Below are positions 1 through 8,925 of a stretch of DNA of 43,992 bases, piece after piece. The notes below the pieces were generated by a model. It searched no databases and was not told the origin of the DNA. It was given only the letters and a program-made list of their open reading frames with translations. Each line of letters starts with the position of its first letter. Position 1 is the first letter of the stretch. Origin of the DNA: Rhodococcus jostii NBRC 16295 (GTDB taxonomy: Bacteria > Actinomycetota > Actinomycetes > Mycobacteriales > Mycobacteriaceae); contig NZ_BCWY01000079.1 of the NCBI RefSeq assembly GCF_001894825.1, forward strand, positions 1-43,992. The letters are read 5' to 3'. Made by a program: the position numbers and the translations under genes.

Positions 1-2
1 CC

Positions 3-239
3 CAACGCGAATGCCATCTCACTGCGCTGTGCATCCAAGGGCGATCGACAAGGGAGATGGCGCACGCAATGTCGTTATCCGTCTACACAATTCAAGACCA
101 CATGAAGTCGATCTTCGACAAGACCGGGGTGCGCAGCCGCGGGGAACTGGTGGGGCAGATATTCCTCGAGCACTACGCGCCACGCTGGGAGCTTGCGGCA
201 TCCCCGCCATCCGGATGGTGGGCGAAGGGCATCAACTGA
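3..239 (+). CDS. LuxR-family regulator, C-terminal part (5' end outside window)
   Basis: The reading frame is open from the window edge to the stop at 239 and covers most of a LuxR/GerE-type DNA-binding domain. Visible pieces are the REx first helix, the turn with GRSTREMAHAMSLS, and the recognition helix VYTIQDHMKSIFDKTGVRSR, followed by RGELVGQIF, the usual end of such proteins. An internal ATG at 57 is not the true start because the domain begins upstream of it. It probably acts as a cytoplasmic transcription factor. The sensory or ATP-binding N-terminus is outside the window, so the target and signal are unknown. Confidence 0.8.
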   Translation, partial: QRECHLTALCIQGRSTREMAHAMSLSVYTIQDHMKSIFDKTGVRSRGELVGQIFLEHYAPRWELAASPPSGWWAKGIN

Positions 240-1190
240 ATTCGCCGAACTCTCAGCTGTGCGTATCTGCTTCACGGCCAATGGCGCGCCAACCAAGAAG
301 GTTCACCGCCCGAACCATCTCTCCTTCCACGACGCTGGCGCTCACCGACAGTTTGCCGGCAACCAGGAAGGTGCCCCTCGCACATTCTGTCGCCGCCGCA
401 GCGAACGGAGGTGGCCCCGATTCCCTCCGTTCGTCCTGCAAGCCCAATCCCAATTCACACGACCAACGGCCGGCTCCGCGAGTCCGGCAGGCAGCGCCAT
501 ATAAAGCCGCGAAATCAATGCCACTTATCGCCGTGAGTCACATGCCGAGTCCGCCGGTGAGAGGCGGTGTCGAGAAACGATCGGTTTCGACTGTTCGACG
601 GCGGTAGGGCGTGCGCGATCAGCGGAGGAACAACGAAACGCAATATTTACTGCGCACGCGAGCGGCGGGATGGACCGGGCAGGCTCGCCGCCCTAAAGGC
701 TGGTGGTGTGCGGTATTCGAAAGGTGCCGTATTCCATCCCCCTGCCGCAGGGGGCTCCATTCAAGTCTCATGCGTGGTCCGGGCGAAAGAGATCCGGTGT
801 GACCGTCCATCCGGCTGCCGTGAGCCATCGTCGAACCGGCTCAGTCAGGTTGCCGTTCCTTGCTGATACCACTAGCTCCTTGGTCAAGGTTCAGCCTTTC
901 GTGTGCTCCGGCCTGCTGGTGCATGTACCGACCGATCGGCGGCGTCCACACCGACGCTAACCACGCAATTCGTGACGCATCAAGACGCATTTGCTCTGGC
1001 TCGCGTGGACAGCTTCGCCACGATTGCGAGCAATGCCATCCGTGTGCTTCAAGCGATATCGAAAACCGAGGAATACAATTCGGGATCGTCCGATTGCAGG
1101 AATTTGCCGCACAGCGCTGGCTCTGACGCTCGGGGGTAAAGGTCGCTTCCGCACAGATTCCGGGAGAGCCGGTCGCGTACGGTTCTGGGG
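240..1190. other. Gene-poor stretch
   Basis: I see no open frame here with protein-like composition or a ribosome site; long frames on both strands look like chance frames in GC-rich DNA. One exact hairpin is present at 738-754 (arms CCCCCTGC and GCAGGGGG around one C). It has no T-run, so calling it a terminator would be weak. Confidence 0.5.
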
Positions 1191-1742
1191 ATGGAATCGA
1201 GCATTGCAGGTCTGTACTCGCGCGTGGCGCAGGACTTCACCGATCGCCTGCAGGGCTGCCCGCAGGACCGCTGGAATTCGGCGTCCCCCTGCCCCGGCTG
1301 GACCGCCTGGGACATCGCTGCCCATGTGGTGGGAAACCACCGGCGGGCCTGCGCCGGACTCAGCGGCGACGACTACCAGGTTCCGGCCGCGGGGGAGGAC
1401 GTGGTGGCCGCCTGGCTGCATGCCACGGCCGAGGTCCAGGCCGCACTGGAGTCGGAGACAACCGCCCGACAAGCGTTGGGTGTCGACTTCGGCGACCTGC
1501 CTTTCGAGCAATTCGTGCGGCGGATGGCGTGCGCCGACACGCTGATCCATACGTGGGACTTCGCGCGCGCCACCGGGCAAACCGAGCGCCTCGATCCCGA
1601 GGCTGTCGAGGTGGCCTGGTCCTTTCTGGCGGCAGAGGATGCCCAGATCCGGCTTCCCCACGCCTACGGAGCCAAGATCGCGGCCACAGACAGTGCCGAC
1701 GTGCAGACCCGGCTGCTGAACTTCCTCGGCCGCGCCGTATAG
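1191..1742 (+). CDS. TIGR03086/maleylpyruvate isomerase-like metal-binding protein (DinB fold)
   Basis: A 183-residue protein of the actinobacterial mycothiol-dependent maleylpyruvate isomerase-like family, a DinB-type four-helix bundle. Family marks are the early SPCPGWTAWDIAAHVVGNH helix, carrying the first metal-ligand histidine, and the later segment ADTLIHTWDFARATGQ, with the HxWD motif of the third ligand. Length is normal for the single-domain branch. Members bind a divalent metal and are thought to use mycothiol as thiol cofactor, but most have no known substrate. It stands alone with no close upstream gene. I am sure of the family and not of the reaction. Confidence 0.85.
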   Translation: MESSIAGLYSRVAQDFTDRLQGCPQDRWNSASPCPGWTAWDIAAHVVGNHRRACAGLSGDDYQVPAAGEDVVAAWLHATAEVQAALESETTARQALGVDFGDLPFEQFVRRMACADTLIHTWDFARATGQTERLDPEAVEVAWSFLAAEDAQIRLPHAYGAKIAATDSADVQTRLLNFLGRAV

Positions 1743-1854
1743 CACCTCAATGGAACTGCGTAGAGCAAAGCGACTGCCGCGCAGAGCACATGCGAGGCTC
1801 CCGGCCGACGAATCACAATCCGGCTGACTTCGTGGGTGTGCCGTCGATGCGCTA

Positions 1855-2076
1855 TCAGAGCGTGAGAGGTCGCCCAGCGGTCTCGGCATCCCGGATGCGT
1901 TCCTCGATCGTCGCGGTGGCCTCGCCACGGGTGAGGCCGATGCGAATCGCAGTAGCGACGGCGCGGGTACGTCCGGCGGGGCCGCGGACGTCGGCGAGGG
2001 GGCTGGCGAGATTGCGGCGGCGCAGGTGGTATTCGGTGCGGTTGACGGTATTGGTGCCGGGGCAAACGTGCGTCAT
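1855..2076 (-). CDS. Small hypothetical protein with Cys pair, possible fragment
   Basis: A 73-residue frame rich in Arg with an amphipathic end (GEATATIEERIRDAETAGRP). In the same frame upstream of the ATG at 2076 the sequence encodes RKCQRCGRQMTHVC, a CxxC-type knuckle, so the natural protein may begin further upstream at a non-ATG codon. Nothing names its function; a short zinc-binding, DNA-associated protein is one possibility. It lies head to head with the PLD-like gene. It could also be a remnant. Confidence 0.4.
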   Translation of the reverse strand: MTHVCPGTNTVNRTEYHLRRRNLASPLADVRGPAGRTRAVATAIRIGLTRGEATATIEERIRDAETAGRPLTL

Positions 2077-2244
2077 CTGGCGACCACACCGTTGACACTT
2101 TCGGCGTTCGTGCTGTCGGCGTCTGCGCCGGACGGCCGTCGCTATGCCGAAACCTGTGCGAGACAGGGGCCATATCCGGATGGTTCCGGGCGTGGTGACG
2201 AGTGGCGCAGTACCCCAGCCCGGCGTCGATTACCGTCTGTCGGT

Positions 2245-3183
2245 ATGGGGACCACCTTCCACGGGCCAAGTCCATGGCCACACATCACCCGCGCCATCCG
2301 CACCCGCGGCGCCCGGTACGCCGCGATCGGCTACCTCGGCCAGGACGCACCCGAGCTGCTCCCGCTGCGCACCGGAGACGTCCTGGTCGTCAACGCCTCC
2401 AAGGCCGCTATCCGGGCACACGCCACCTCCCCCGCCGCACTCGCGCACTACCTGAACAAGGGGGTACGGGTGCTGTCGTCGCCGACCCTGCACGCCAAGG
2501 TGATCGCGACCAACACCCGGGCGGTGATCGGGTCGGCGAACGCGTCCGAAAACGCCACCCTCGCCGACGACGCCGTAGTCATCACCGACGACCCCGAGAT
2601 CATCGCCTCCGTGCGGAAGTTCATCGACAGCCTCGACGAGATCACCGAGGTCGACCAGGTGTTCCTCGACGACGCGATCCGCGAGTGGGAGATCGGCCGC
2701 GCGGTCCCACTGCCCGGGGTCACAGGCCGCGTGCGCACCGAGACAGATTTCCTGCCGACGCCGGTGACCCGGATGTTCGTCAAACACGCCGTCGACTACG
2801 AACCCACCCGCACCGAACAACAGGTCCTCGACGAGCAGCGGGGCCGGCACCACAGCCGCGGCGGCCCGGCGGCGAAGTATCAGCTCGAATCGCTTCGCCT
2901 CGACAGGCCCAGCGGGGTGAGACGGGGCGACGTGATCGTCTTCGCCGATGACGAGTGGATTTACGCGCCGGCGGTCGTGGTGTCCGACCCGATGAAGTTC
3001 CCCCGGTCCGGCGGAGCGGTTCTGTACTTCCTCCGCCTGCGCACCGGCCTGTCACCCCTCCCCCTCACAGACGCAGAGAAGGCGCTGACCGATCTCGGGC
3101 ACCCTGGCTCACGGCTGCGGACCGACCACTACGTCCGCTCCCCTGGCCTCCGGTCCGCGTTGCTGGGGTTATGGGACCTCTGA
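2245..3183 (+). CDS. Phospholipase D-like domain protein
   Basis: The ATG at 2245 is preferred over the longer frame from 2026 because residues before it look non-protein. The resulting 312-residue protein has one PLD/HKD half-motif: His83, Lys85 and, eleven or so residues on, GSANAS (Asn99), preceded by the strand VRVLSSPTLHAKV. Classical phospholipases and nucleases carry two HKD motifs; single-motif proteins dimerise and include nucleases such as Nuc and several restriction or defence proteins. The C-terminal half (from about residue 200) has a beta-rich stretch, RGDVIVFADDEWIYAPAVVV, of unknown role. No partner gene is adjacent, so defence, repair or lipid function is open. Confidence 0.7.
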   Translation: MGTTFHGPSPWPHITRAIRTRGARYAAIGYLGQDAPELLPLRTGDVLVVNASKAAIRAHATSPAALAHYLNKGVRVLSSPTLHAKVIATNTRAVIGSANASENATLADDAVVITDDPEIIASVRKFIDSLDEITEVDQVFLDDAIREWEIGRAVPLPGVTGRVRTETDFLPTPVTRMFVKHAVDYEPTRTEQQVLDEQRGRHHSRGGPAAKYQLESLRLDRPSGVRRGDVIVFADDEWIYAPAVVVSDPMKFPRSGGAVLYFLRLRTGLSPLPLTDAEKALTDLGHPGSRLRTDHYVRSPGLRSALLGLWDL

Positions 3184-3309
3184 TCCTCAGCGAGCCTGTG
3201 TCAGCGTGAAAGTCAGCTGCACAAACCCGATGAGCCCGACCGTTGAAACGCTGGACGGCACTGGATATCGCGGCGACACTGTTGCGGCCCGGTTGGAGGG
3301 TGCCGATGC

Positions 3310-3670
3310 GGTCCCGGCCGGCGTTCCGGCGGTATCCCGGGTGGTACCGCCCTCTTCATGTCGTCGATCCGTTGTTCTAGGTCGGGCCGGTGAGCGAGGA
3401 CTCGTGAGATGGCCTGTCGCCGGTGAACGCCCCGATCACCGTCTTCCCTGACCCCGGCGGATTGATCGAGGTTCGACCGCAGATCCCCTCGGACACCGCG
3501 CGGACCGTCAACTCCTGCAGGCGGTGACCCAATCCCGACAGGTGCCCGCAGGGCCCCGATCCTCAGCGCTGAGGTTGATCCTGATCCCGGCCCGCATGGG
3601 TGTTCCACGATCCGACAGGCCATCTCATGACACAACTTCGTGGTCTGTTCGAGCGCCGGCGCTGACTCGC
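3310..3670 (-). pseudogene. Decayed TetR regulator related to butyrolactone receptors
   Basis: Reading the minus strand in three frames recovers pieces colinear with the intact TetR protein at 37523-38176: LEQTTKLCHEMACRIVEHP in one frame, RAGIRINLSAEDRGPAG in a second, KTVIGAFTGDRP, then ISRVLAHRPDLEQRIDDM. The same segments in the intact paralogue read IEQIVMLCHEMARQIVHDP, RAGIRITLELSADDHGPAD, FVIGAFTGVQT and VSQVLAQRTDLEQRVDDM. The DNA-binding N-terminus is not recoverable and at least three frame changes are needed, so this is a dead copy of a ligand-binding domain. It shows that a second butyrolactone-receptor-type gene once existed here. Confidence 0.8.
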
Positions 3671-4007
3671 CGTCGTCTTCAGGGCGAGACTGGGTGGTCA
3701 CCTCGGTGGGGAGAAATGGAAGGTACGACGCGGTCTTCGTCGACCTGTCCTCCGCGAGGATTCCTGACCTACCTGCCGACCGGAAAATCATTAGCACTCC
3801 ACCACCTTGAGTGCTAAATTCTCGGTAGCCGATGACGCGGACCAGCGAGAAACCGCTGGGCCGGAACACAGTCGCCGGTCCAGGTGTAGAGCAATTGCTG
3901 CTATCCGGGTCGAGGCTCCGAGCCGGACGGTTGCCCTGGAAACGATGAGGCACATCTGGATTTCGTGGCATCGACGACCGGGCCACCCGACGCAATGAAG
4001 GAGGATC

Positions 4008-4331
4008 ATGACCGCCGCTCGAATCCGATCAACTGTCACCGGCGACGCGAGTTCCTCCGCGCACGCACGACCGCAGGCGCCGCGCGGTGGATCACGGTTG
4101 CCGTCCGTGTCGATCGCCTTGGGGACGTTGTCGATAGCGTCGTTCTGGGTGTTCGGACTCGGGTTCGTCCTGGGCGTGAGCGCTGTGGTGTGCGGCGCTC
4201 TCGCCACGTCGCGGTCCGGTGTGGCGGACGATGAGCCCGCATCACTGCGAGCGTTGCTCGGAGTCGTCGCTGGAGTCGCAGGGATCACTGTGTCCGCGAT
4301 CGCTCTCTTTCCCGTGCTGGAGTACCTGTGA
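4008..4331 (+). CDS. Small two-helix membrane protein, DUF4190-like
   Basis: The start ATG at 4008 is well supported by AAGGAGGATC just before it. The 107-residue protein has a polar, Arg/Ser-rich first 35 residues and then two hydrophobic helices (about 38-65, with FWVFGLGFVLGVSAVVCGAL, and about 82-105). This two-helix, Gly-rich pattern is that of DUF4190-type actinobacterial proteins of unknown function. Its stop overlaps the GTG of the next gene (GTGA), so the two are probably translated together. Confidence 0.7.
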   Translation: MTAARIRSTVTGDASSSAHARPQAPRGGSRLPSVSIALGTLSIASFWVFGLGFVLGVSAVVCGALATSRSGVADDEPASLRALLGVVAGVAGITVSAIALFPVLEYL

Positions 4332-4630
4332 TCCGCGCACCCAGCCTTATCATCTCCCTTGCCCGACCCTCGGAAGGATTCGCACCAGCCGTGACCGCCG
4401 TCCCCGGCCCGCGTTTACCCACCACACCGACCGCCGTCGACTCCGACCGCGACCACCCCGCGCCGAACGACACGGCGCTCCTCGAGTCCTGGGAAGCGGG
4501 CATCACCGTGACCATCGGCCTGGCCCTGCTGACCACCCTCATGTGCACCGTCCTCGGATCCGTCGCGCTGGCACTGCTCGCGCTCGTCGCGGTCGCCGGC
4601 ATCGCCGGCCTGATCACCGCCGCCCTCTGA
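4328..4630 (+). CDS. Small hydrophobic membrane protein
   Basis: A 100-residue protein starting with GTG inside the stop of the upstream gene (GTGA overlap), a classic translational-coupling arrangement. Residues 1-55 are Pro/Asp-rich and soluble; the rest is almost entirely hydrophobic (TIGLALLTTLMCTVLGSVAL and LALVAVAGIAGLITAAL), giving two membrane helices. It has no recognisable domain. With the upstream protein it may form a small membrane pair. A later GTG near 4390 is a possible alternative start. Confidence 0.6.
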   Translation: MIRAPSLIISLARPSEGFAPAVTAVPGPRLPTTPTAVDSDRDHPAPNDTALLESWEAGITVTIGLALLTTLMCTVLGSVALALLALVAVAGIAGLITAAL

Positions 4631-4915
4631 CGCTGCAACCCGACCGCAGCGCTCACGGTCCCGATGCCCGCATACCCTTCTCCGCTGGCGTGTTCGTGCC
4701 GGTGGTGGCGCAGTGTCACCCCACGTCATGCGTTCGCCGCGCCTCGGTGGACGCGGAGCAGACCCTGCACTCCTCGGCAACACCACACCCCAAAAGGGTC
4801 GGCACCCCGATATCAGCTACGTGGATGTAGGACTTCGTATCCGAATCGTTGTCGTGGGGAGGGACCCTCAGGAAATTCACAGACCCTGTCGGGTCGAGTG
4901 GTGCGACGATGAAGC

Positions 4916-5407
4916 ATGCGCCGCCATCGTTGGCCGGCCCTCGCGCCGCCTACCACCGGAGGGATCGCCGTGCACGCGGGCATGCCGATCGTGGCGGAGA
5001 AGGACCTCACTCTCGAGCTGTCAGCGGCGACCGCGTTCGGGTCCGGGCTGCTGCTGCGGTTCGCGCTGTGCGTCACCGGTGTCCGCGCCGACCTCGTGCG
5101 TTATGAAACCCGACCCCTCACCGACGCCCGCGATTGGTCGGCGCAGTGGTCCTATCTGGCCGTGTGCATCCTCTCCGATGACCTCGGCGGCCCTGCCGAC
5201 CCATTCCACTCGATCCCCGAACCCGACCCGGAGGGATCCGGGCCGTACCGAACCACGCCTCAGTACTGGATCGGCACCTACCCGACCACCGGATCACTGA
5301 CCGTCATCACCAGCTGGCCTCAGGTCGGACTCCACCCCACGTCGTTCACCCTCACGCTCGGGCCCAGCCCCTTCCCCACCACCTTCGGGTCCGATGCCCA
5401 TCGGTGA
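4916..5407 (+). CDS. Hypothetical protein, beta-rich
   Basis: A 163-residue frame starting at ATG 4916. From residue 22 onward (MPIVAEKDLTLELSAATAFG) the protein shows alternating hydrophobic strands, aromatic residues and Pro/Gly turns, suggesting a beta-sandwich-like soluble domain. There is no signal peptide, catalytic motif or membrane helix. I do not recognise the family. The ATG at residue 23 (4982) is an alternative start, because the first 20 residues are Arg/Pro-rich and unlike the rest. Confidence 0.5.
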   Translation: MRRHRWPALAPPTTGGIAVHAGMPIVAEKDLTLELSAATAFGSGLLLRFALCVTGVRADLVRYETRPLTDARDWSAQWSYLAVCILSDDLGGPADPFHSIPEPDPEGSGPYRTTPQYWIGTYPTTGSLTVITSWPQVGLHPTSFTLTLGPSPFPTTFGSDAHR

Positions 5408-5512
5408 CCGTGGGAGACCCCGAGAGCTGATGTTGAGCGGGTGTGGACGATTCCTGGTTGTCGGAACTGTCCGGTGAACCGAACCGCAGCGCTGACGTCT
5501 GACACTCAGATG

Positions 5513-5806
5513 CTAGGCGATTCGAGTGATGCGGGCAGTCGCGCACATCGGGCACCAGATGGTCTCGCCGACGACCCACCCGTTGATCCGGGCGAACGCC
5601 ACCGCCGCTGATTTTCCGGCGACCGCGGCATCGAATCGGTGCTCACACAGATCGCACCGCACCGTCCACCCATTGTGTCCACGGGATTGGATCACCTGCA
5701 CAGTCGTGTCACCCTCACCCTCACGCTCGCAACGACGCCGAACCGTGGCACCAGCATGGCACGACCGACCGACGAGGTAGAGATCCGAAGACCGGTCCTG
5801 ACGCAT
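5513..5806 (-). CDS. Small zinc-ribbon-like protein
   Basis: The last 62 residues are convincing: VQVIQSRGHNGWTVRCDLCE, then a helical spacer, then WCPMCATARITRIA. The two CxxC pairs about 35 residues apart are a zinc-ribbon signature. The first 35 residues are a poor match to protein composition, so the real start may be the GTG near 5701. Such small ribbon proteins often bind nucleic acid or act as accessory factors; no partner gene points to a role. Confidence 0.5.
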   Translation of the reverse strand: MRQDRSSDLYLVGRSCHAGATVRRRCEREGEGDTTVQVIQSRGHNGWTVRCDLCEHRFDAAVAGKSAAVAFARINGWVVGETIWCPMCATARITRIA

Positions 5807-5870
5807 TCATGACACCCGAAACTTGCAGCGTCATCTACTACGACAAGTCTCAGTTGGCGCCGCTCGGTCG

Positions 5871-6122
5871 TCACCGATCCCCAGGCGTGCAATGCCGGAT
5901 CAGTGGGCCTCGCGGAAGGATTCCAGTCTCGGCGCGGATGCGGCCACGGAATGAACGGCGCGCACCGCCACCCCACCGCCACGAACCCGCGATGCAGTGT
6001 CCGAGGGTGTCGCGAAACTCGGTGGCGCGCCCATCCTCAAGATCGATCGCGTAGTCGACACCGTCGATCGCGTAGCTGATGCTCTCGCCCTTACCGCTGA
6101 ACAAGATCTCCGTCAAAGTCAT
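5871..6122 (-). pseudogene. Truncated Lsr2-type protein: N-terminal dimerisation domain only
   Basis: Starting from ATG 6122 the 83-residue product contains ESISYAIDGVDYAIDLEDG, followed by RATEFRDTLGHCIAGSWRW. It aligns by eye with the Lsr2 core in which a short beta-hairpin (xxFGLDGVxYEIDL) leads into the helix that mediates oligomerisation. The Arg/Gly linker (GGGARRSFRGR) is present, but the expected DNA-binding tail with REWA and RGRIP is absent and the frame ends in unrelated residues. Lsr2 proteins coat and silence AT-rich foreign DNA. A tail-less form could oligomerise without binding DNA, so it is either a remnant or a dominant-negative modulator. Confidence 0.65.
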
Positions 6123-6884
6123 CGACTGGTTCCACCTCAGCCTCCTTCGACGCGAAACCGACTTCCGGGTAGTCGATATTGACGCGACAAACTCGTCTTG
6201 GACTACCCCACGCAACACAATTTCGCCGCTAGCTAGCGTAGCGGCGATAGCTAGTTGCCTCCCTTGTGGCCACCGCCATCGCGCGAACTGTTCAGCGCAC
6301 GATTCATGACCATGCCATTTCCGCGGCACCATCCGGCTACCAGCGAAGAAAATAGACAACCGGTCCCGCCTCGGCACTTACGTCACCGTGATGAAATGTG
6401 ATGAAATTCCGCCCGCTCTCCCCTGCCACCTGGGGCCGCGCGAGACGCGCTCGCCAACCACCGATCGACTGAACGGTGCTCACCCATTTTGGTGTCGCGC
6501 ACCGTGAAAGTGGCAGAGAGCCGGCGAAGACGTTGTCGCCGTAGTCCAAAGCACATGTGGACTATGGCGGAACTTACGAAAGCACTTGCAGTTCAATGTT
6601 ATGAATCAAAATGACTTTGCTTGCCACTAGCGATCGAACCATTAACGACTTCTGCACAGCACAGGGCCTGGTCTCGGTGAAGTTTCAGCGGTGAACGGCG
6701 AACTGGGCGGCCGCGTTCGAGGTCAGGTCCGCGATCCGGCGATCCGCGGTGATGTGCACCTGGGAGATCGCCCGTGTGGGGGTTCGGTGCTCGGGATCAC
6801 CGGCATGTCCCGCCCCAGGTCTCGAGCAGGGTGATCTGTTTGGGCTTGGCGGTGTACCAGGTGTGCCGTCGGGGCGGCCGCGGG
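6123..6884. other. Gene-poor stretch with a hairpin
   Basis: No convincing gene. An exact hairpin lies at 6224-6246 (arms CGCCGCTA and TAGCGGCG, 7-nt loop) about 100 bp upstream of the Lsr2 stub, possibly regulatory. On the minus strand at about 6690-6870 short protein-like snatches (for example YTAKPKQITLLETWG) suggest an unidentified broken gene downstream of the MFS gene. Confidence 0.4.
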
Positions 6885-8243
6885 TCAGGCCTTGGCTGCT
6901 GCGGCGGCACTCTGTGCCGCGAGCTTCGCGAGGCCGGCCGCGTACATCCGCCTGCCGACGAACAGTGCCACGATCGCCGGCAGGTACACCAGCGGGGCCA
7001 GTTGCAGTGCACCAAGCAGGCCGCGATGGTCCGCGAGGATGCCGATGACGAACGGTCCGGTGGCCAGTCCCAGGATGTTGTTGGCGACGGTGAGGCTGCC
7101 GAGGGCGGAGGCCCGCACCGACTGGTGCGTCAGGCTGGCCACCATCGCCGCGGTGGGACCGGAGGAGCCGGCGGAGAAGAAGGCGCCGATGCCGATCAGG
7201 GTCAACTGCGCCGCACCGGTCTCCAATTGCAGTCCGATGCCGAGGGCGGCCAGCGAGATGACGCAGAACGCGATGGCGCTGGACCACTTCCCGGCGGGGT
7301 TGCGGCGGCTGACGCGGTCGGTGATCATGCCGCACACCACCATGCCGGTGCCGATCAGCAGCACGAAGACCGAGGCGATCACGCCGGCCTTGTCCGGAGC
7401 CATGCCGTAGTAGCGGTTGAAGAAGCTGGGGGTCCAGGCGAGTAGCACGGCGGAGGTGAAAATCTGCAGTCCGCCGCCGAGGTACGCGCACCAGACGGCA
7501 GGGTTGGTGAACAGCGTCGAGACCGGGACCCGGATCGGGCGGCTGTCGGGGCGAGCGGCCGGCGCGGCGTCCTGGTCGACCGCGTGCGCGGCCAGTCGGC
7601 GTTCGGTGACCACGGTCCGGAACATGGCGACGAGGATCAGGCCGAGCACCGCCATCGCCGCGAACGACCATCGCCAGCTCAGGTGCACAGCGATGACTCC
7701 GCCGAGTGAGACGCCGACGACCGAACCGAATGAGCCGCCGGCCATGAACGCACCGCTGAGAGTGGAGTGGACGCGGGGCGCGAAGACGCTGAGCATCACC
7801 GCGATACCGACGCTGCCGTAGGCGGCCTCGCCGACCCCGACGAGAAAGCGGGCGGCGTGCAGCTGCTCGTAGTTGGCCGCCACCGCGCAGAACAGGGTGG
7901 CGATGCTCCAGAGCACCGCCATCAGGATCAGCGACCGCACCCGGCCCCACCGGTCGGCGAGCAGTGACAGCGGGAAGGTGAGCAGGCCGACCATCAGTGC
8001 GACGATGCTCGTGAGCGAGGCCAGCTGGGAATCGGACAGGGCCCATTCGGCTTTCAGGAACGGGAAGACTGCGCTGAGCACCTGGCGGGACATGTAGTCG
8101 GACAGCAGCAAACCGAAGGTGAGCGCGAACACGAGCCACGGATAGATCCGGCGGCGGGTCGCGGGTCGCTCGGCGGCGGTTCCGGTGAACTGGGGGTCGA
8201 CGGCGGGTTCGGCCGGCTGATCGGTGGTGGTGGACAGTCCCAT
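6885..8243 (-). CDS. MFS transporter, probable organic-acid permease
   Basis: A 452-residue major facilitator superfamily protein with about twelve hydrophobic helices and a central polar loop (about residues 220-240, Ala/Asp-rich). The MFS signature LLADRWGRVRSL sits in the loop between helices 2 and 3. The start ATG follows AGGAGCCCCC. It likely imports a small carboxylate in symport with protons. Its neighbours are a carboxymuconolactone-decarboxylase-like gene 57 bp upstream on the same strand, an AraC-type regulator and a divergent BKACE enzyme, so I infer uptake of the substrate of that pathway. The substrate itself cannot be read. Confidence 0.85.
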   Translation of the reverse strand: MGLSTTTDQPAEPAVDPQFTGTAAERPATRRRIYPWLVFALTFGLLLSDYMSRQVLSAVFPFLKAEWALSDSQLASLTSIVALMVGLLTFPLSLLADRWGRVRSLILMAVLWSIATLFCAVAANYEQLHAARFLVGVGEAAYGSVGIAVMLSVFAPRVHSTLSGAFMAGGSFGSVVGVSLGGVIAVHLSWRWSFAAMAVLGLILVAMFRTVVTERRLAAHAVDQDAAPAARPDSRPIRVPVSTLFTNPAVWCAYLGGGLQIFTSAVLLAWTPSFFNRYYGMAPDKAGVIASVFVLLIGTGMVVCGMITDRVSRRNPAGKWSSAIAFCVISLAALGIGLQLETGAAQLTLIGIGAFFSAGSSGPTAAMVASLTHQSVRASALGSLTVANNILGLATGPFVIGILADHRGLLGALQLAPLVYLPAIVALFVGRRMYAAGLAKLAAQSAAAAAKA

Positions 8244-8300
8244 GGGGGCTCCTGGGGGCTACTGGACCGAAGTGGGGGGTGAGGGTGCGGCCGTCGGGGA

Positions 8301-8708
8301 TCAGGGCGCGGTGCGCAGCGCGGCGATCTGGCGACGTTCGTGAGCGTCGAGTTCCTCTTCGAGGATGGGGACGCCGAGGTTGCAGGCATGGATACCCAGG
8401 ACGCTGACCATCTGCAGAACGGTGAGGATCTCCTCGCGGGAGACACCGAGTTCGAGGGCCATCCGGATGTGCCGTCGCACGCCGGGTGCGTACATGTGGG
8501 TGGCGGCGGCGTCGATCGCGATGCTGAGGAGTTCGACGAATTCGGGAGTGAAGACCCCGCGTCGGGCCGGGGTGGCGTTCATCGCCATGAATTGCTCGGT
8601 CCACTCCGGATCCCAGTCGGACAGGGTGTTCCACAGGGGGTTCCAGTTGCCGTCGCGACGCATGGCGTCGAGGGTCGGCGTGGGGATCGGGTCGGGATTC
8701 GTCGGCAC
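8301..8708 (-). CDS. Carboxymuconolactone decarboxylase-family protein
   Basis: A 135-residue protein with the compact all-helical CMD/AhpD-like fold: an N-terminal WNPLWNTLSDWDPEWTEQF segment, then RGVFTPEFVELLSIAIDAAA, and the helix HIRMALELGVSREEILTVLQ typical of the family. The CxxC pair of peroxidase-type AhpD proteins is absent, so a decarboxylase-like or accessory role is likelier than a redox role. It starts with GTG without a clear Shine-Dalgarno sequence; the ATG about 16 residues in is an alternative. It is probably co-transcribed with the MFS gene downstream. Confidence 0.8.
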   Translation of the reverse strand: MPTNPDPIPTPTLDAMRRDGNWNPLWNTLSDWDPEWTEQFMAMNATPARRGVFTPEFVELLSIAIDAAATHMYAPGVRRHIRMALELGVSREEILTVLQMVSVLGIHACNLGVPILEEELDAHERRQIAALRTAP

Positions 8709-8925
8709 GCGGCACTCGTTTCACTGAGGAGGGGCAATTGGGGCGTGATGCAGGCTGTTCTTCACAGCGGATGTGGTGTGCATCACGTTAGCTCCGGCGC
8801 GCTCCGGGTAGTTAACCCTCGGGGACATCATTCTGTACATTTCGGGACAGCCGTCCACGTGAACGGACCGTTCAGGTTCTCGGCGGCCTTGAACCGTTCG
8901 TTCACACACCGGCCCGGGCGGTCGG

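Noticed and set aside
738..754. Intrinsic terminator
   Set aside because: The hairpin is exact but no gene ends just before it and there is no T-run.
957..1928. 323-residue minus-strand frame
   Set aside because: It lies opposite the well supported isomerase-like gene and has random-looking Arg/Ser/Gly-rich composition.
6685..8724. 679-residue minus-strand frame
   Set aside because: It is an Arg/Pro-rich shadow of the MFS and CMD-like genes in another frame.
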